This document shows, in pieces, positions 46,187 to 55,183 of a stretch of DNA of 64,000 bases. The position numbers were made by a program, and so were the translations under genes. Each line of letters opens with the position of its first letter. Position 1 is the first letter of the stretch. Below the pieces are notes generated by a model. It ran no database searches. It was not told where the DNA came from and saw only the letters and a list, made by a program, of their open reading frames with translations. Source of the DNA: Lentibacter algarum (GTDB lineage Bacteria; Pseudomonadota; Alphaproteobacteria; Rhodobacterales; Rhodobacteraceae); contig NZ_CP158687.1 of the NCBI RefSeq assembly GCF_040580765.1, forward strand, positions 868,001 through 932,000, given 5' to 3'.

Positions 46187-46992
46187 GGCTGAGCAGAGCC
46201 GGGGATAAGAGGTAGAGCGATACGGGCAGGGCGCGCAGAAGACGGCGCGCCCTTTTCCTTGGGAGAAGTCGGGACCTGGTTTTTCGAGAAGAAGCCAGGC
46301 GAGAGCTCGCGCATAAGCTTGCGTGTCATGGCCTCTTCATAGTCTGAAAAGCCAAGGGCGGCTTCTGCAAAAGCGCCTGATCCTGAGATCACATTGGCTT
46401 TAAAGTAACTGATGAGCTCACCGATTTCGAAATATCGGATGTCGCCGGAGGCGGGGTTGTCGGCGCCGATCACCAGCGCATTGACGGTCGTGTTTTGAGC
46501 GAGGGCCAATGGCTTGATGTTTTGCGGGAGCGGGCCTGTGTTGGCTTTGCCATCGCCTGAGATGTCGAGCGTTGTGGCTTGGCAGTCAGTCTGCTGGGCG
46601 AGGGCGGCAAGGCCGAAGGCCATCGCAGTTCCGAGCGCTGTTGAAGGCGGTGCGGGTCTGCGGAGTTTGTCTGTCAGCTCACCTGTGAAATTCAGCAGAT
46701 CATTCTGCGTGCTGATTTCGCGCCAAGGCGCAAGGATGCGCTGATGAGAGGGGCCAGACCACTCATAGGCCATGAGGCGAACGGGCGCTTGGGGCAGAGC
46801 AAAGAACATGTCTTGCACCTCTGGGCGCATAAGGGCCGCGGCGAGGGCTTGCTGTTGAAGGGCATATTCTGTCGCGTCCACTGAGCCTGAAACATCAAGT
46901 GCCAAGGCCAGAGCGAGACGACATTGCGCAGCGGCGGAAACGGGCAAAAAGCTCCCCGCAAGGAGACAGGCGGCGGGGAAAAGGCGCATCAT
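46183..46992 (-). CDS. Secreted DUF1194 (VWA-like) protein, copy 1
   Basis: A 269-residue protein with a Sec signal (to AAAQC). The DUF1194 VWA-like fold starts with LALDVSGSVDATEYALQ, a MIDAS-type D-x-S-x-S, and has LDISGDGKANTG in the middle. The proline/lysine-rich C-terminal tail after about residue 230 is absent from its neighbour. Family function is unknown; extracytoplasmic, with possible metal or protein binding. It overlaps the upstream paralogue by 4 bp. Confidence 0.85.
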   Translation of the reverse strand: MMRLFPAACLLAGSFLPVSAAAQCRLALALALDVSGSVDATEYALQQQALAAALMRPEVQDMFFALPQAPVRLMAYEWSGPSHQRILAPWREISTQNDLLNFTGELTDKLRRPAPPSTALGTAMAFGLAALAQQTDCQATTLDISGDGKANTGPLPQNIKPLALAQNTTVNALVIGADNPASGDIRYFEIGELISYFKANVISGSGAFAEAALGFSDYEEAMTRKLMRELSPGFFSKNQVPTSPKEKGAPSSARPARIALPLIPGSAQP

Positions 46993-47705
46993 CCGCCGCG
47001 TCGGCTGAGGGGCGTTGCTGTGCCGATCAGTCCGGGGGCGACTTCGCGCTCGAGCTTGCGGGCCATGGCGCGCTCAAAGTCGCGAAAACCTTGGGCGACT
47101 TGCAAGAAAGCGCCTGCGCCGTGGAGCACTTCTTTTTGGTAGTAGGGGACGAGGTCGGTTTCGCCTTCGTGGTCGGCGCCGTTGATCACGAGCCCGTTGA
47201 CTGTGACGCCATCAAAATTGAAAGCGTTGTAGGCATCGCTTGGTTGGAAGCCTTCGTTTGTGACGCCATCGCCTGAAATATCGATTGTTTTGGCGTCACA
47301 GGCGGGTGCGCGCTCAAGGAGGCCTGCGGCGTGACCTAAGGCATAGCCCATGGCTGTCGGAAATTCGTCATAGCTGCGCTCAAAGCGAGCGACTTTTTCA
47401 GCGACATAAAGAAGGTGTGCGCGGGAGCGGATCATCACCCAGTCTTGCACCATGACCTGATTGTAGCGGCCTGACCATTCAAAGACCGCGAGGGCGACAG
47501 GGCGGGGCGAGGCGAGAAAGGCGCGCACAACATCAGGCGATATAAGTGCGGAGGCAAGGCCACCGCTTTGCAGCGCATATTCGCCTTGATCGACGGACGA
47601 GGAGACATCAATTGCAAGAACTAAAGCAAGGCGGCAGCCCTCGGTTTGGGCCTCGGCGATAAGGGGCGCGAGGCTCAGGGCGAGGGCTGCCAGAGATTTG
47701 ATCAT
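46989..47705 (-). CDS. Secreted DUF1194 (VWA-like) protein, copy 2
   Basis: A 238-residue paralogue of the gene after it: Sec signal to AEAQ, LAIDVSSSVDQGEYALQ with the MIDAS-type motif, IDISGDGVTNEG, and VNGLVINGADHEGETDLVPYYQKEVLHGAGAF. The tandem pair is translationally coupled (ATGA), which suggests the two proteins act together, possibly as a heterodimer. Function is unknown. Confidence 0.86.
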   Translation of the reverse strand: MIKSLAALALSLAPLIAEAQTEGCRLALVLAIDVSSSVDQGEYALQSGGLASALISPDVVRAFLASPRPVALAVFEWSGRYNQVMVQDWVMIRSRAHLLYVAEKVARFERSYDEFPTAMGYALGHAAGLLERAPACDAKTIDISGDGVTNEGFQPSDAYNAFNFDGVTVNGLVINGADHEGETDLVPYYQKEVLHGAGAFLQVAQGFRDFERAMARKLEREVAPGLIGTATPLSRRGG

Positions 47706-47732
47706 GCGATGTGGCCCCTTACCATTTGGCTG

Positions 47733-48161
47733 TTACCATTTGCCTGTGTTGTCCATGCTGGCCCAAGGCTCGGCGGGGGCGAGCGGCTCACCTTTTTGCA
47801 AGAACTCAATGCTGACATTGTCGGGCGAGCGCACAAAGGCCATGCGCCCGTCGCGGGGGGGGCGGTTGATTGTGATGCCATTGTCCTGCAAGTGCTGGCA
47901 CATGTCGTAGATATTTTCGACTTCATAGGCGAGGTGGCCAAAGTGGCGGCTGTCATCTGGCAGAGCGTCATCGCCATCCCAGTTGTAAGTGAGCTCCACG
48001 GGGCATTCGTGCTGGCCGGGAGGGGCCATGAAGATCAGCGAGAAGCGGCCTGCTTCGCTGTCATAGTGGCGGGTTTTCTCAAGGCCGATCAGCTCGTAAA
48101 AGCGGATAGAAGCGTCAAGATCCTTCACGCGGACCATGGTGTGTAGATATGTGACCTGCAT
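47733..48161 (-). CDS. gloA: Lactoylglutathione lyase (glyoxalase I)
   Basis: Converts the methylglyoxal-glutathione adduct to lactoylglutathione. The 142-residue VOC-fold protein has the four metal ligands in the expected places: His in YLHTMVRV, Glu in PVELTYNW, His in FGHLAYEV and Glu in VSIEFLQKG. Motifs AGRFSLIFMAPPG and DGRMAFVRSPDNV also match. It lies downstream of the Slam gene on the same strand, with about 70-120 bp between. Confidence 0.93.
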   Translation of the reverse strand: MQVTYLHTMVRVKDLDASIRFYELIGLEKTRHYDSEAGRFSLIFMAPPGQHECPVELTYNWDGDDALPDDSRHFGHLAYEVENIYDMCQHLQDNGITINRPPRDGRMAFVRSPDNVSIEFLQKGEPLAPAEPWASMDNTGKW

Positions 48162-48278
48162 TTCGCGTCTCCTTTGATTGGAGGCAGTTTAACGCAGTCT
48201 GCGCAGGCCTCAAGGCGAGACTTTTGGCGCGGCTAGAACGTTGATTTTATCCCGAGACTGAGGCCCAGTTCTTGGGTG

Positions 48279-49616
48279 TCAAACAGCGTTTTGTTGGAGA
48301 TATTGCGTGTTGCGTGTTGCGTTGAGCGTGAGTGAGGGAGAAAATCCCATGTAATCAATTTGTTCAAAGACAAAGTTTGCGGTCAACGAGAGCTTTTGAT
48401 CGCGGCGCAATGTGCTGCCGTAGCGCAGGCGGTCGTATTCGCGAAGCTGGAGTGCGCCAGAGAAACTCGCCTGTGCGCCGAGCAGAGGCGCTGCGGGGAG
48501 ATAGGCCAGCGAGAGTGTGGCCGCCGTGTGGGCCATATCGGAGGAAGCGCTGTCGACCTTGGACAGAGCGGCACCATAGCGAAGCATACTGTCATTGGAC
48601 AGCTGGTGGAGCGCAAAACCGTCAACCGTATAGGTGGTGTTGGAGCGCAGAGCGCTGTCATGGCGGGTCTGGTCTTGAAGGGAGATCCCGTAGCTTGCGA
48701 AGGTGAGGCGCTCGCTGGCAAAGCCGCGTGACAGGCGCAGTCTTTGGCCTGTGGCGATACGCTCGCCTGCTTGCCATGCTTGGCTGAGCCCTATTTCTGC
48801 GGTTGTGCGGGCACGTTCCTTTTTTGAGGCGAAGTCGATGCGCATGTGAACGTCAAGTGCGGTGAAGGCGTAGTCACTGCCGCTGGCTGTGGGCACGGCG
48901 CGCTTTGCGGCGGAGGAGAGCATATAGCGGCGCTCGTCGTAGCGCAGGCCGAAGCTGACGCGGCCCCATTCGGCGGGCTTGAGGCGGTGGGTGATGTTGA
49001 GCATGGTTCCAACTTCGACACCTGAAAGTGGCACGGCTGTTGGATCGACAAAGACCAGATCACCTATGGTGTAGGTGTTGTCGTTGGGGCCACCGTTGAC
49101 ATTGGATGTGGGGGCGAGGGAGAAATTGAAGCTGAGGCTCCACGGATTGGCGGCTTGAACGCGCCGGTACTCTTTGCGGGCGGCGGCTTCATAGCGGGGC
49201 TCATCTGTGGCCGTGCCAGCGCGGCGCAGCCAAAGCTGGGCTTGGCTGTATTTCTCTTCGGCTTTCAGAATACCTGACATCATGAAGGCTGCGGCGAAGC
49301 GCTCTTTTTCAACTTCTGTGGAGCGCCATGCGCGGCGGGCGGCAAACTTGGCTTGCGTGGGGCGGCCAAGGCTGCGCTCGGCTTCGGCGAGGACCATGAG
49401 GGCGATGTAGTCGCGGCTGTCTTTGCGCAAGAGGCCAAGAGCAAGCGCGCGGGCGGCCTGTGTCTCTCCTTGCTGTAACAATCCAAGCGCAAAGCTGCGC
49501 GCCTCTGACGGGCTGAGGCGCTGTGGGCTGTCTTGCGCTGACAATTGCACAGGCACAGCTGCCAACACCAAAGCCAAGATGGCGGCGCCGTTTCTGATGT
49601 AAGTTAACACAGGCAT
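48279..49616 (-). CDS. Slam-family (DUF560) outer-membrane barrel, 3' end frameshifted
   Basis: A surface lipoprotein assembly modifier, the type XI secretion translocon that moves lipoproteins to the cell surface. The 445 residues have a Sec signal to LSAQ, a TPR-like helical domain (about 30-145), and a barrel of about 14 strands starting at SLSFNFSLAPTSNVNGGPNDN. As read, it ends QYLQQNAV without the C-terminal Phe of barrel proteins. Removing one unit of the 7-bp duplication at 48305-48318 restores NISNKTLFDTQELGLSLGIK and a final STF, stopping at 48233. The lipoprotein gene 4 bp upstream is the likely cargo. Confidence 0.85.
   Translation of the reverse strand: MPVLTYIRNGAAILALVLAAVPVQLSAQDSPQRLSPSEARSFALGLLQQGETQAARALALGLLRKDSRDYIALMVLAEAERSLGRPTQAKFAARRAWRSTEVEKERFAAAFMMSGILKAEEKYSQAQLWLRRAGTATDEPRYEAAARKEYRRVQAANPWSLSFNFSLAPTSNVNGGPNDNTYTIGDLVFVDPTAVPLSGVEVGTMLNITHRLKPAEWGRVSFGLRYDERRYMLSSAAKRAVPTASGSDYAFTALDVHMRIDFASKKERARTTAEIGLSQAWQAGERIATGQRLRLSRGFASERLTFASYGISLQDQTRHDSALRSNTTYTVDGFALHQLSNDSMLRYGAALSKVDSASSDMAHTAATLSLAYLPAAPLLGAQASFSGALQLREYDRLRYGSTLRRDQKLSLTANFVFEQIDYMGFSPSLTLNATRNTQYLQQNAV
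48305..48318 (-). repeat. 7-bp tandem duplication in the Slam gene
   Basis: On the plus strand GCGTGTT is repeated exactly (48305-48311 and 48312-48318) and followed by a partial GCGTT. Seven is not a multiple of three, so gain or loss of a unit switches the reading frame of the last barrel strand. One unit gives a Phe-ended barrel; two, as here, give an early stop. Confidence 0.8.
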
Positions 49617-49620
49617 GGCC

Positions 49621-50715
49621 CTAAGGGGTTGGAACTTGGTCTGTCAGCAGAACGCCAGTTTCGCGGGCGTCCGCGTCGCTTTCAAAGAGAATTTCTTCGA
49701 TTGTCACTGTTCTGGTCGCGGTTGCTGGGATGCCTGAAGTGTCTGCCAAAAGCAGAGGAACCTCGACGCCAGCATCGACCAAGGCAAAGATTGTGTCAAA
49801 GTCGTTTGCGCTTGTGGAGCCGTACCCCAAGACTTCACCAGAGGTTCCAGATGCCGCGTCGGTCCATGTAATGGACTCATAGCGGACAGTTTGGATTTCG
49901 GCTGTGCCCTCGAGATTGATATAGGCTCCGATCGAGCCCCCATCAGCGCCACCGATGAAGCCTTCCCAGACACCGTTTGAGCCGTTTGTCACAGCGATAC
50001 CGCCCTCAAAAGATAGCGTTTCGGGGTCGTATTGAACCACCGTCAGCGAGACAGTGGGTAGGTTTCGAGTGATGACGGCACCTGTCTCGGCGTCAGTGCG
50101 AATCCTATTTCTGATTGTGCCTGCGATTGCGCCTTCAAGGATTCCATCGCCCTCGCCATCGCCGTTTTCATCAAAGTCAAAAATATCGAGCAGCAGGCGT
50201 ACATCGCCAGTAACGATGTGAGTTCCTGATCTGTCGCCACGGTTGCGCACGCCACCATAACTCCCGAGGTATACGTATTCTCCGACACCTCCAGGAAGCC
50301 TGTAGGTGTTGCGTTTGACGTTTGCACCCGCATAACCGTAGTCGATCCAGTCTACGCCTGCTGCAGCGGCGACCTGCATATCGTCGTTTTGCATGAAAAC
50401 GGCAAAATGCTGGATCTGGCCTGTGGTGGCGGTTTGAATCGATTTGTAGAGTTCGACGCCACCTTGGGTCCGGTCGCTCAAGTAGCGTTGTGAGGGGCCG
50501 TCAAAGGGGAGGTTGTTGATCAAAATCACGTTGTCGTCGGCGTCATAGCGCACGTCATTCATCGTGAGTTTATCTTCAAGATTGAATAAAAATTTACTGT
50601 TGGTTGTGCTCGGGTTGTCGTCTTCGACCACGGGCTCTTGAAACGGGTTTGTCCCGTCGCCGCTGCAGGCGCCAAGAAGGCAAAGTACGGCCAAACCCGA
50701 GACAAAACGATTCAT
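49621..50715 (-). CDS. Lipoprotein, probable surface cargo of the Slam barrel
   Basis: A 364-residue lipoprotein with signal MNRFVSGLAVLCLLGAC (lipobox LGAC) and a linker rich in D, N, P and T. The rest is beta-rich and glycine-rich: GVGEYVYLGSYGG, DVRLLLDIFDFDENGDGEGDG, ITWTDAASGTSGEVLGYG. It resembles TbpB-like Slam substrates in layout, but I cannot name its ligand. It stands 4 bp before the Slam start on the same strand; Slam-cargo gene pairs are the rule in type XI secretion. The acidic repeat may bind calcium. Confidence 0.78.
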   Translation of the reverse strand: MNRFVSGLAVLCLLGACSGDGTNPFQEPVVEDDNPSTTNSKFLFNLEDKLTMNDVRYDADDNVILINNLPFDGPSQRYLSDRTQGGVELYKSIQTATTGQIQHFAVFMQNDDMQVAAAAGVDWIDYGYAGANVKRNTYRLPGGVGEYVYLGSYGGVRNRGDRSGTHIVTGDVRLLLDIFDFDENGDGEGDGILEGAIAGTIRNRIRTDAETGAVITRNLPTVSLTVVQYDPETLSFEGGIAVTNGSNGVWEGFIGGADGGSIGAYINLEGTAEIQTVRYESITWTDAASGTSGEVLGYGSTSANDFDTIFALVDAGVEVPLLLADTSGIPATATRTVTIEEILFESDADARETGVLLTDQVPTP

Positions 50716-50903
50716 GAAAACAGACCCTCGTAAACCACTGCTGGCAAATTCGCCCTTTGAGGCTTGGTTGTCAATCAAGCTGAGGGGGGGAGGGTTGATG
50801 AATTGTGACCCGTTGCATTTTGACGCTCTTTATAGTGCTTCAATGCTTAGAGTTCACAAGATATAGTCGCGGGCGACTCAGACCCCATAAGAAGGATGCC
50901 CCC

Positions 50904-51812
50904 ATGTCTCTGACCCCAGACCAGCAGGCCGAAATCGAGACATTGCGCAGTACATCTGTGCCGACGCTGCGTGCCGTTAGCGAGGGGATGGAGGCACATC
51001 TTTATAAGGCTTACCCTGTGCTGGACCACGGGTTTGTCCGCGTTATCGACTATATGGGCGACGATGCGGCGATCTGTCAGGCGGCGCGGGTCAGCTATGG
51101 CAAGGGCACCAAATCTGTCCAGAACGATGAGGGGCTTATCCGCTATCTCATGCGCCACTGGCACTCGACGCCCTTTGAGATGTGCGAAATCAAACTGCAT
51201 GTAAAGCTGCCTGTGTTTGTTGCGCGTCAGTGGATTCGCCACCGCACTGCGAACGTGAACGAATATTCAGCGCGCTATTCAATCCTTGACCGCGAGTTCT
51301 ACATTCCGCAGCCCGAGCAGCTTGCGGCACAATCTGTTATCAACAATCAGGGCCGCGGCGAGCCGCTTTCTGCTGAGGCTTCGGCGCGTGTGCTGGAAAT
51401 CCTCAAGGGCGATGCGGCGCGCTGCTATGACCATTATGAGGAAATGATTGGCAAAGAGGGCGAGCCAGACAACCTTGCGCGCGAGTTGGCGCGGATGAAC
51501 CTGCCTGCGAATATCTATACGCAGTGGTACTGGAAGGTCGATCTGCACAATTTGCTGCATTTTCTGCGTTTGCGTGCGGATGCCCATGCGCAATACGAGA
51601 TCCGCGTTTATGCGGACGAGATCTGTAAAGTTGTCGCGGATTGGGTTCCGGCGGCCTATAGCGCCTTTGAAGACTACCGTATGGGCGGCGCAACGCTGTC
51701 AAGCAAGGCGCTTGATGTGGTGAAGCGGATGCTCAAGGGCGAGGATGTCACTCAGGAAAGCTCTGGTATGAGCAAAGGCGAGTGGCGCGAATTCCGCACG
51801 CTGTTGGACTGA
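50904..51812 (+). CDS. thyX: FAD-dependent thymidylate synthase
   Basis: Makes dTMP from dUMP using methylene-THF and NADPH through FAD. The 302-residue protein has the ThyX signature [14 protein letters not shown] (RHR-x7-S), WHSTPFEM, and RQWIRHR. Start at ATG 50904 after AAGAAGGA; the longer frame from 50805 is not needed. Many alphaproteobacteria use ThyX in place of ThyA. Confidence 0.96.
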   Translation: MSLTPDQQAEIETLRSTSVPTLRAVSEGMEAHLYKAYPVLDHGFVRVIDYMGDDAAICQAARVSYGKGTKSVQNDEGLIRYLMRHWHSTPFEMCEIKLHVKLPVFVARQWIRHRTANVNEYSARYSILDREFYIPQPEQLAAQSVINNQGRGEPLSAEASARVLEILKGDAARCYDHYEEMIGKEGEPDNLARELARMNLPANIYTQWYWKVDLHNLLHFLRLRADAHAQYEIRVYADEICKVVADWVPAAYSAFEDYRMGGATLSSKALDVVKRMLKGEDVTQESSGMSKGEWREFRTLLD

Positions 51813-51917
51813 AGGGGCTGCGATAAGGGCGCAAAGCCGCGCTTTTTATTTGACCTTTTGGCTGGGATTGGTAGCGTAAAGCCAAGCGTATACTATATTT
51901 TGAACGAGGGATCTGTT

Positions 51918-52214
51918 ATGAAAACCAAAGTAATTCTCGGCGCGGCTTTTGTGGCGCTGATGGGCGCACCCGCGATGGCCGGCAACGGCATGCCAACTTA
52001 CCCTTATCATGCAGCCAACGACTGCCCTGCGGGGCTTTCGCCCATCGTTATGGGTGGGGTGATCTGCTGTGGCACACCAAACCAGAATGTGAGCTATTCT
52101 TCGATGATGGCGCATCCTGTGGCCAAGAAGAAAGTCCACAAGGTCTACAAGAAAAAGCACGTGCGCTACGTGCCGAAAGACACCTGCATCGAAGGCGAGA
52201 AGGGCTGCTACTAA
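51918..52214 (+). CDS. Small secreted protein, cysteine-containing, basic tail
   Basis: A 98-residue protein with a Sec signal (MKTKVILGAAFVALMGAPAMAG). The mature 76 residues contain CPAG, ICC and a final pair of cysteines, and a lysine-rich stretch VAKKKVHKVYKKKH. The ribosome site GAGGGA precedes ATG 51918. I know no family. A clear terminator follows. Confidence 0.7.
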   Translation: MKTKVILGAAFVALMGAPAMAGNGMPTYPYHAANDCPAGLSPIVMGGVICCGTPNQNVSYSSMMAHPVAKKKVHKVYKKKHVRYVPKDTCIEGEKGCY

Positions 52215-52237
52215 AGCCGCATGAGATATTCATTCAG

Positions 52238-52270
52238 CGGCGCGGAGGGGAAACCTTCCGCGCCGTTTTT
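52238..52270 (+). terminator. Rho-independent terminator
   Basis: CGGCGCGGAGG pairs with CCTTCCGCGCCG (one bulge/mismatch) around GGAAA, then TTTTT at 52266-52270. It ends the small secreted protein mRNA, just before the convergent cold-shock gene. Confidence 0.85.
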
Positions 52271-52276
52271 GTATGG

Positions 52277-52483
52277 TTATAGGGGTTTGATGTCTGAGGC
52301 CATTTGGCGGCCATCGCGGCCTTCTTCCAGCTCGAAGCTGACTTTTTGATCATCTGCCAGACCTGTGAGGCCGGAGCGCTCAACTGCAGAGATGTGAACG
52401 AAAACGTCTTTGCCACCATCTTCGGGTGCGATAAAGCCGTAGCCTTTAGTTGTGTTAAACCACTTCACGGTGCCATTTGGCAT
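52277..52483 (-). CDS. cspA: Cold-shock domain protein
   Basis: A 68-residue OB-fold RNA chaperone: GTVKWFNTTKGYGFIAPEDGGKDVFVHISAV carries the RNP1 (KGYGFI) and RNP2 (VFVHI) motifs. It binds single-stranded nucleic acids in the cytoplasm. The 180-bp gap upstream could hold a structured cold-shock 5' UTR, but I did not find a conserved cold box. Confidence 0.95.
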   Translation of the reverse strand: MPNGTVKWFNTTKGYGFIAPEDGGKDVFVHISAVERSGLTGLADDQKVSFELEEGRDGRQMASDIKPL

Positions 52484-52666
52484 GCCGCTTCTCCTTCTTC
52501 CCTTTTACAGAGGCCTTTCGGGGCGGGCCTCATACACCTGTCGTCACTCACGATCTCGTGGTTCCGTCAGGGTGACTGGGCGGAAGTCAGAAATAGAAAG
52601 TCACTGTGTGAAGGGTTGCATATATTTTGTAAAAATCAAATGAAATGTGAGATTCGGAGAGGCGAG

Positions 52667-52981
52667 ATGAAAATTTACGGGCTGAAAAACTGCGACACCT
52701 GCCGCAAGGCACTGAAGGCGTTGGCGGGGTCGGAGCTGATCGATGTACGCACTGATGGGATGCCTGAAGGGCTTCTGGCGCGGGCTGAAGCGGAGTTTGG
52801 AGCGGCGCTCCTGAACACCCGCTCAACAACTTGGCGTGGCTTGAGCGACGCTGAGCGCGCGGGGGCGCCTCTTGATTTGATTGCAGCGCACCCTGCGCTT
52901 ATGAAACGGCCTCTAATTGAGGCTGAGGGTGTGCTTTATCTGGGCTGGGGTAAGGACACTCAGGCGGCGCTTGCGGACTGA
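52667..52981 (+). CDS. ArsC/Spx-like thioredoxin-fold protein
   Basis: A 104-residue protein of the ArsC/Spx/YffB group: MKIYGLKNCDTCRKALKAL at the N-terminus gives the CxxC redox pair, and LMKRPLIEAEGVLYLG holds the conserved RPL(I/V) segment. Glutathione-dependent reductase activity is likely; arsenate is not proven as substrate. Start ATG 52667 after GGAGAGGCGAG. Its 3' end overlaps the convergent bufD gene by 22 bp. Confidence 0.85.
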   Translation: MKIYGLKNCDTCRKALKALAGSELIDVRTDGMPEGLLARAEAEFGAALLNTRSTTWRGLSDAERAGAPLDLIAAHPALMKRPLIEAEGVLYLGWGKDTQAALAD

Positions 52982-53526
52982 TTGCGGGTGAGGAGGCGGT
53001 CAAGCGAGAGCCAGCCGCCGCCTTTGAACACCAATGTCGCCAGAAGAAAGACCCAGAGCGCACGCTGATCAAGGATCAGGCTGTCAGAGGCCTTGTCAAA
53101 CCAAGCGCCGAGCGTCCCTGCGTGCTCGATGCCACCGTGGCCGAAAAGATCGGTCAGGGACTGGACGACAACAAAGCCGATCATGCCAAGGGCGGCAAGG
53201 CGGGTAAGAAGGCCCAGAACAATCAGCGCGGGGAGAGCGAACTCAGCGATTGTGCCGCCTGTGACGACGGCCCAATGAAAGACTGTGAGCTGAGAGATGT
53301 CATAAGTCACAGCTTCCATCGCTTTGGGGAAGATCTGCGCATAGGCGCCCACCGAAGGGCTGAGAAAGCCGAGGAGGCCATCGCCAAGCTTGGTCAGGCC
53401 AGAGGCGATGAAGTAGTGCAGAAGCACAGCTGCGAAAGTGAGCCGTGCGAGGAGTGGAACCGCACCGTTGGCCATATGTGACACTGTTGATGAAAGTGAA
53501 TTATATATTTTTATCAATGTGTTCAT
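52960..53526 (-). CDS. bufD: DoxX-family membrane protein, BufD of bufferin cluster
   Basis: A 188-residue DoxX protein with four predicted helices (LLARLTFAAVLLHYFIASGLTKL; VVTGGTIAEFALPALIVLGLLTRLAALGMIGFVVVQS; and a C-terminal WVFLLATLVF). In bufferin operons the DoxX gene is the last of bufABCD and probably serves redox or membrane steps. It overlaps bufC by ATGA. Role inferred from the conserved cluster. Confidence 0.82.
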   Translation of the reverse strand: MNTLIKIYNSLSSTVSHMANGAVPLLARLTFAAVLLHYFIASGLTKLGDGLLGFLSPSVGAYAQIFPKAMEAVTYDISQLTVFHWAVVTGGTIAEFALPALIVLGLLTRLAALGMIGFVVVQSLTDLFGHGGIEHAGTLGAWFDKASDSLILDQRALWVFLLATLVFKGGGWLSLDRLLTRNQSASAA

Positions 53527-54266
53527 CTGTCTTCCTCATAAATTAGTTTAACAATAGATTCTGTGCTGAGCAGCAGCCCTAGCGTGGCGCTGAGGTCAAA
53601 ATCAGGCGCGCTTTCGGCGGCGTCTCCTAGAGACTGGCCTGCTTGCAGCGCAGAGATGAAAGCTGCGGCTCCGTCAGGGAGCAGATGCGGTGTTGGGTCG
53701 TAGCCGATCCGGGTGATGAGGACGGATTGGGCCGCTGCAACGGGTTTGGGCGCGCCATCTTGAGTGTTGTAAAGCCAGAGCGCGTGAACGGGCCAAGGCG
53801 AGGCAAGCAAGCGTAGCGAGGGGGCGAGCGTGAAGCGGAGCTGCGAGAGCGCGTCGGGCGCGATCTGGCCCAAGGCTTCCGGCGCGACCGGGGTGTGATC
53901 GGCCGCGTGGTAACTCTCGCGTAGGGCGTATTCAAGCCGCGCGACATCAGGCAGATAGGCATATTTGGCGAGCGGTGGAAAGCTTGCGAGGAAGGCGGGA
54001 AATCCTGCGCCATAGAGCATCATCAAAGGCGAGACGGGCGGCTCGCTGCGCAGGTATTCGCGGGCGATGTTGCGGAAATTTTCCGCGCCAATAAGTTTGG
54101 CAACGACGGGAAAACCCGCTTCGAGCGCATCAATCAGCGATACGGTGACATTGTTGCGGTAAACTGCAAAGCGTTTGCCTGCGGGCGCGCCCTGGCCGTC
54201 TGTAAGGCCCTCAGGGATGGGCAGATCAGGCGCAAGGAGCGCTTGTGAAAAGCTGTGCTGGCTCAT
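53523..54266 (-). CDS. bufC: DUF2063 protein, BufC of bufferin cluster
   Basis: A 247-residue DUF2063 protein. [16 protein letters not shown] and [33 protein letters not shown] match the family's N-terminal domain, often mislabelled as DNA-binding. In MNIO-type RiPP pathways this protein is the partner that binds the precursor and helps the MNIO enzyme modify it. It overlaps both bufB and bufD by 4 bp. Confidence 0.87.
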   Translation of the reverse strand: MSQHSFSQALLAPDLPIPEGLTDGQGAPAGKRFAVYRNNVTVSLIDALEAGFPVVAKLIGAENFRNIAREYLRSEPPVSPLMMLYGAGFPAFLASFPPLAKYAYLPDVARLEYALRESYHAADHTPVAPEALGQIAPDALSQLRFTLAPSLRLLASPWPVHALWLYNTQDGAPKPVAAAQSVLITRIGYDPTPHLLPDGAAAFISALQAGQSLGDAAESAPDFDLSATLGLLLSTESIVKLIYEEDR

Positions 54267-55117
54267 GCTGGTATGCTCTCGAGTGCAGCTTTGGCGCGGG
54301 CGGCCTCTGTGGCGAGCACGGGCCAGTCGGGGACATCATTGTCCCACTCCACGAGCAAGGGGCGCGGACCAGAGCGGGTGAGTGTATACTCAAGCAGCGC
54401 CCAGACGGGATCGGCTATTTCGCGACCATGACTGTCTATGAGGAGGGGGCGACCTGCATCATCTTCGTCTTCATCATGGCCACCGAGGTGAATTTCACCA
54501 ACTTTATCAAGGGGAAAGTCGTCTATATAGGCTTGAGGCGATGTGCCGAGGTTGGTTGCGGAGACGAAGACGTTGTTGACATCTAGGAGGAGGCCGCAGC
54601 CTGTCTGTGTGGCGAGTTCGCGTAGAAAATCTGTCTCTGACATGTCGGAAGTGTCAAAGGCGAGGTAGGAAGACGGATTCTCCAGTAGCATCTGGCGGCC
54701 CAGTGTCTCTTGCACTTGGTTGATGTGGCTTGCGACGCGCGCGAGGCTTGCGGCGTTATAGGGCAGTGGCAGAAGATCGTTCAGGAACGCGCTGTCATGA
54801 CTGGACCAAGCGAGATGCTCGGAGAAGCTGGCGGGATTGAGCCAGTCGCATAAGGTTCTGAGGCGGGCGAGGTGCTCTCTATCAAGCGGGCCTTCGCCAC
54901 CGATGGACAGGCCGACGCCGTGAACCGAGATCGGGAAGCGGGCGCTGAGGGCCGCAAGCTGTGCAAGGGGACGTCCGCCGTCTCCCATATAGTTTTCGGC
55001 ATGGACTTCAAACCAGCTTACAGGGCCAGCATTTTGCATAATTTCGGTGTAATGCTGTGGCTTATAGCCGAGGCCTGCGCTTAGGGGCAGGCGGGGGCTT
55101 TGGCTCTGATCAAACAT
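54263..55117 (-). CDS. bufB: DUF692 multinuclear iron oxygenase, BufB
   Basis: A 284-residue MNIO (DUF692) enzyme. Seen: [67 protein letters not shown] and EWDNDVPDW, which supply the His/Asp/Glu ligands for the iron cluster. In bufferin pathways it turns Cys residues of the precursor into copper-binding heterocycles. It is coupled to bufC, and the precursor gene lies 66 bp upstream. Confidence 0.92.
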   Translation of the reverse strand: MFDQSQSPRLPLSAGLGYKPQHYTEIMQNAGPVSWFEVHAENYMGDGGRPLAQLAALSARFPISVHGVGLSIGGEGPLDREHLARLRTLCDWLNPASFSEHLAWSSHDSAFLNDLLPLPYNAASLARVASHINQVQETLGRQMLLENPSSYLAFDTSDMSETDFLRELATQTGCGLLLDVNNVFVSATNLGTSPQAYIDDFPLDKVGEIHLGGHDEDEDDAGRPLLIDSHGREIADPVWALLEYTLTRSGPRPLLVEWDNDVPDWPVLATEAARAKAALESIPA

Positions 55118-55141
55118 AGGGTCTCTCCGACAGTCTGGGGT

Positions 55142-55164
55142 GGGAGGGCCGAGGGAGCCCTCCC
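55142..55164 (-). terminator. Hairpin between bufA and bufB
   Basis: GGGAGGGC (55142-55149) pairs with GCCCTCCC (55157-55164). No T-run. It fits an intercistronic element that keeps the precursor mRNA more abundant than the enzyme mRNA, as often seen in peptide operons. Confidence 0.5.
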
Positions 55165-55183
55165 GATCGTCTAAAAGCTGCGC

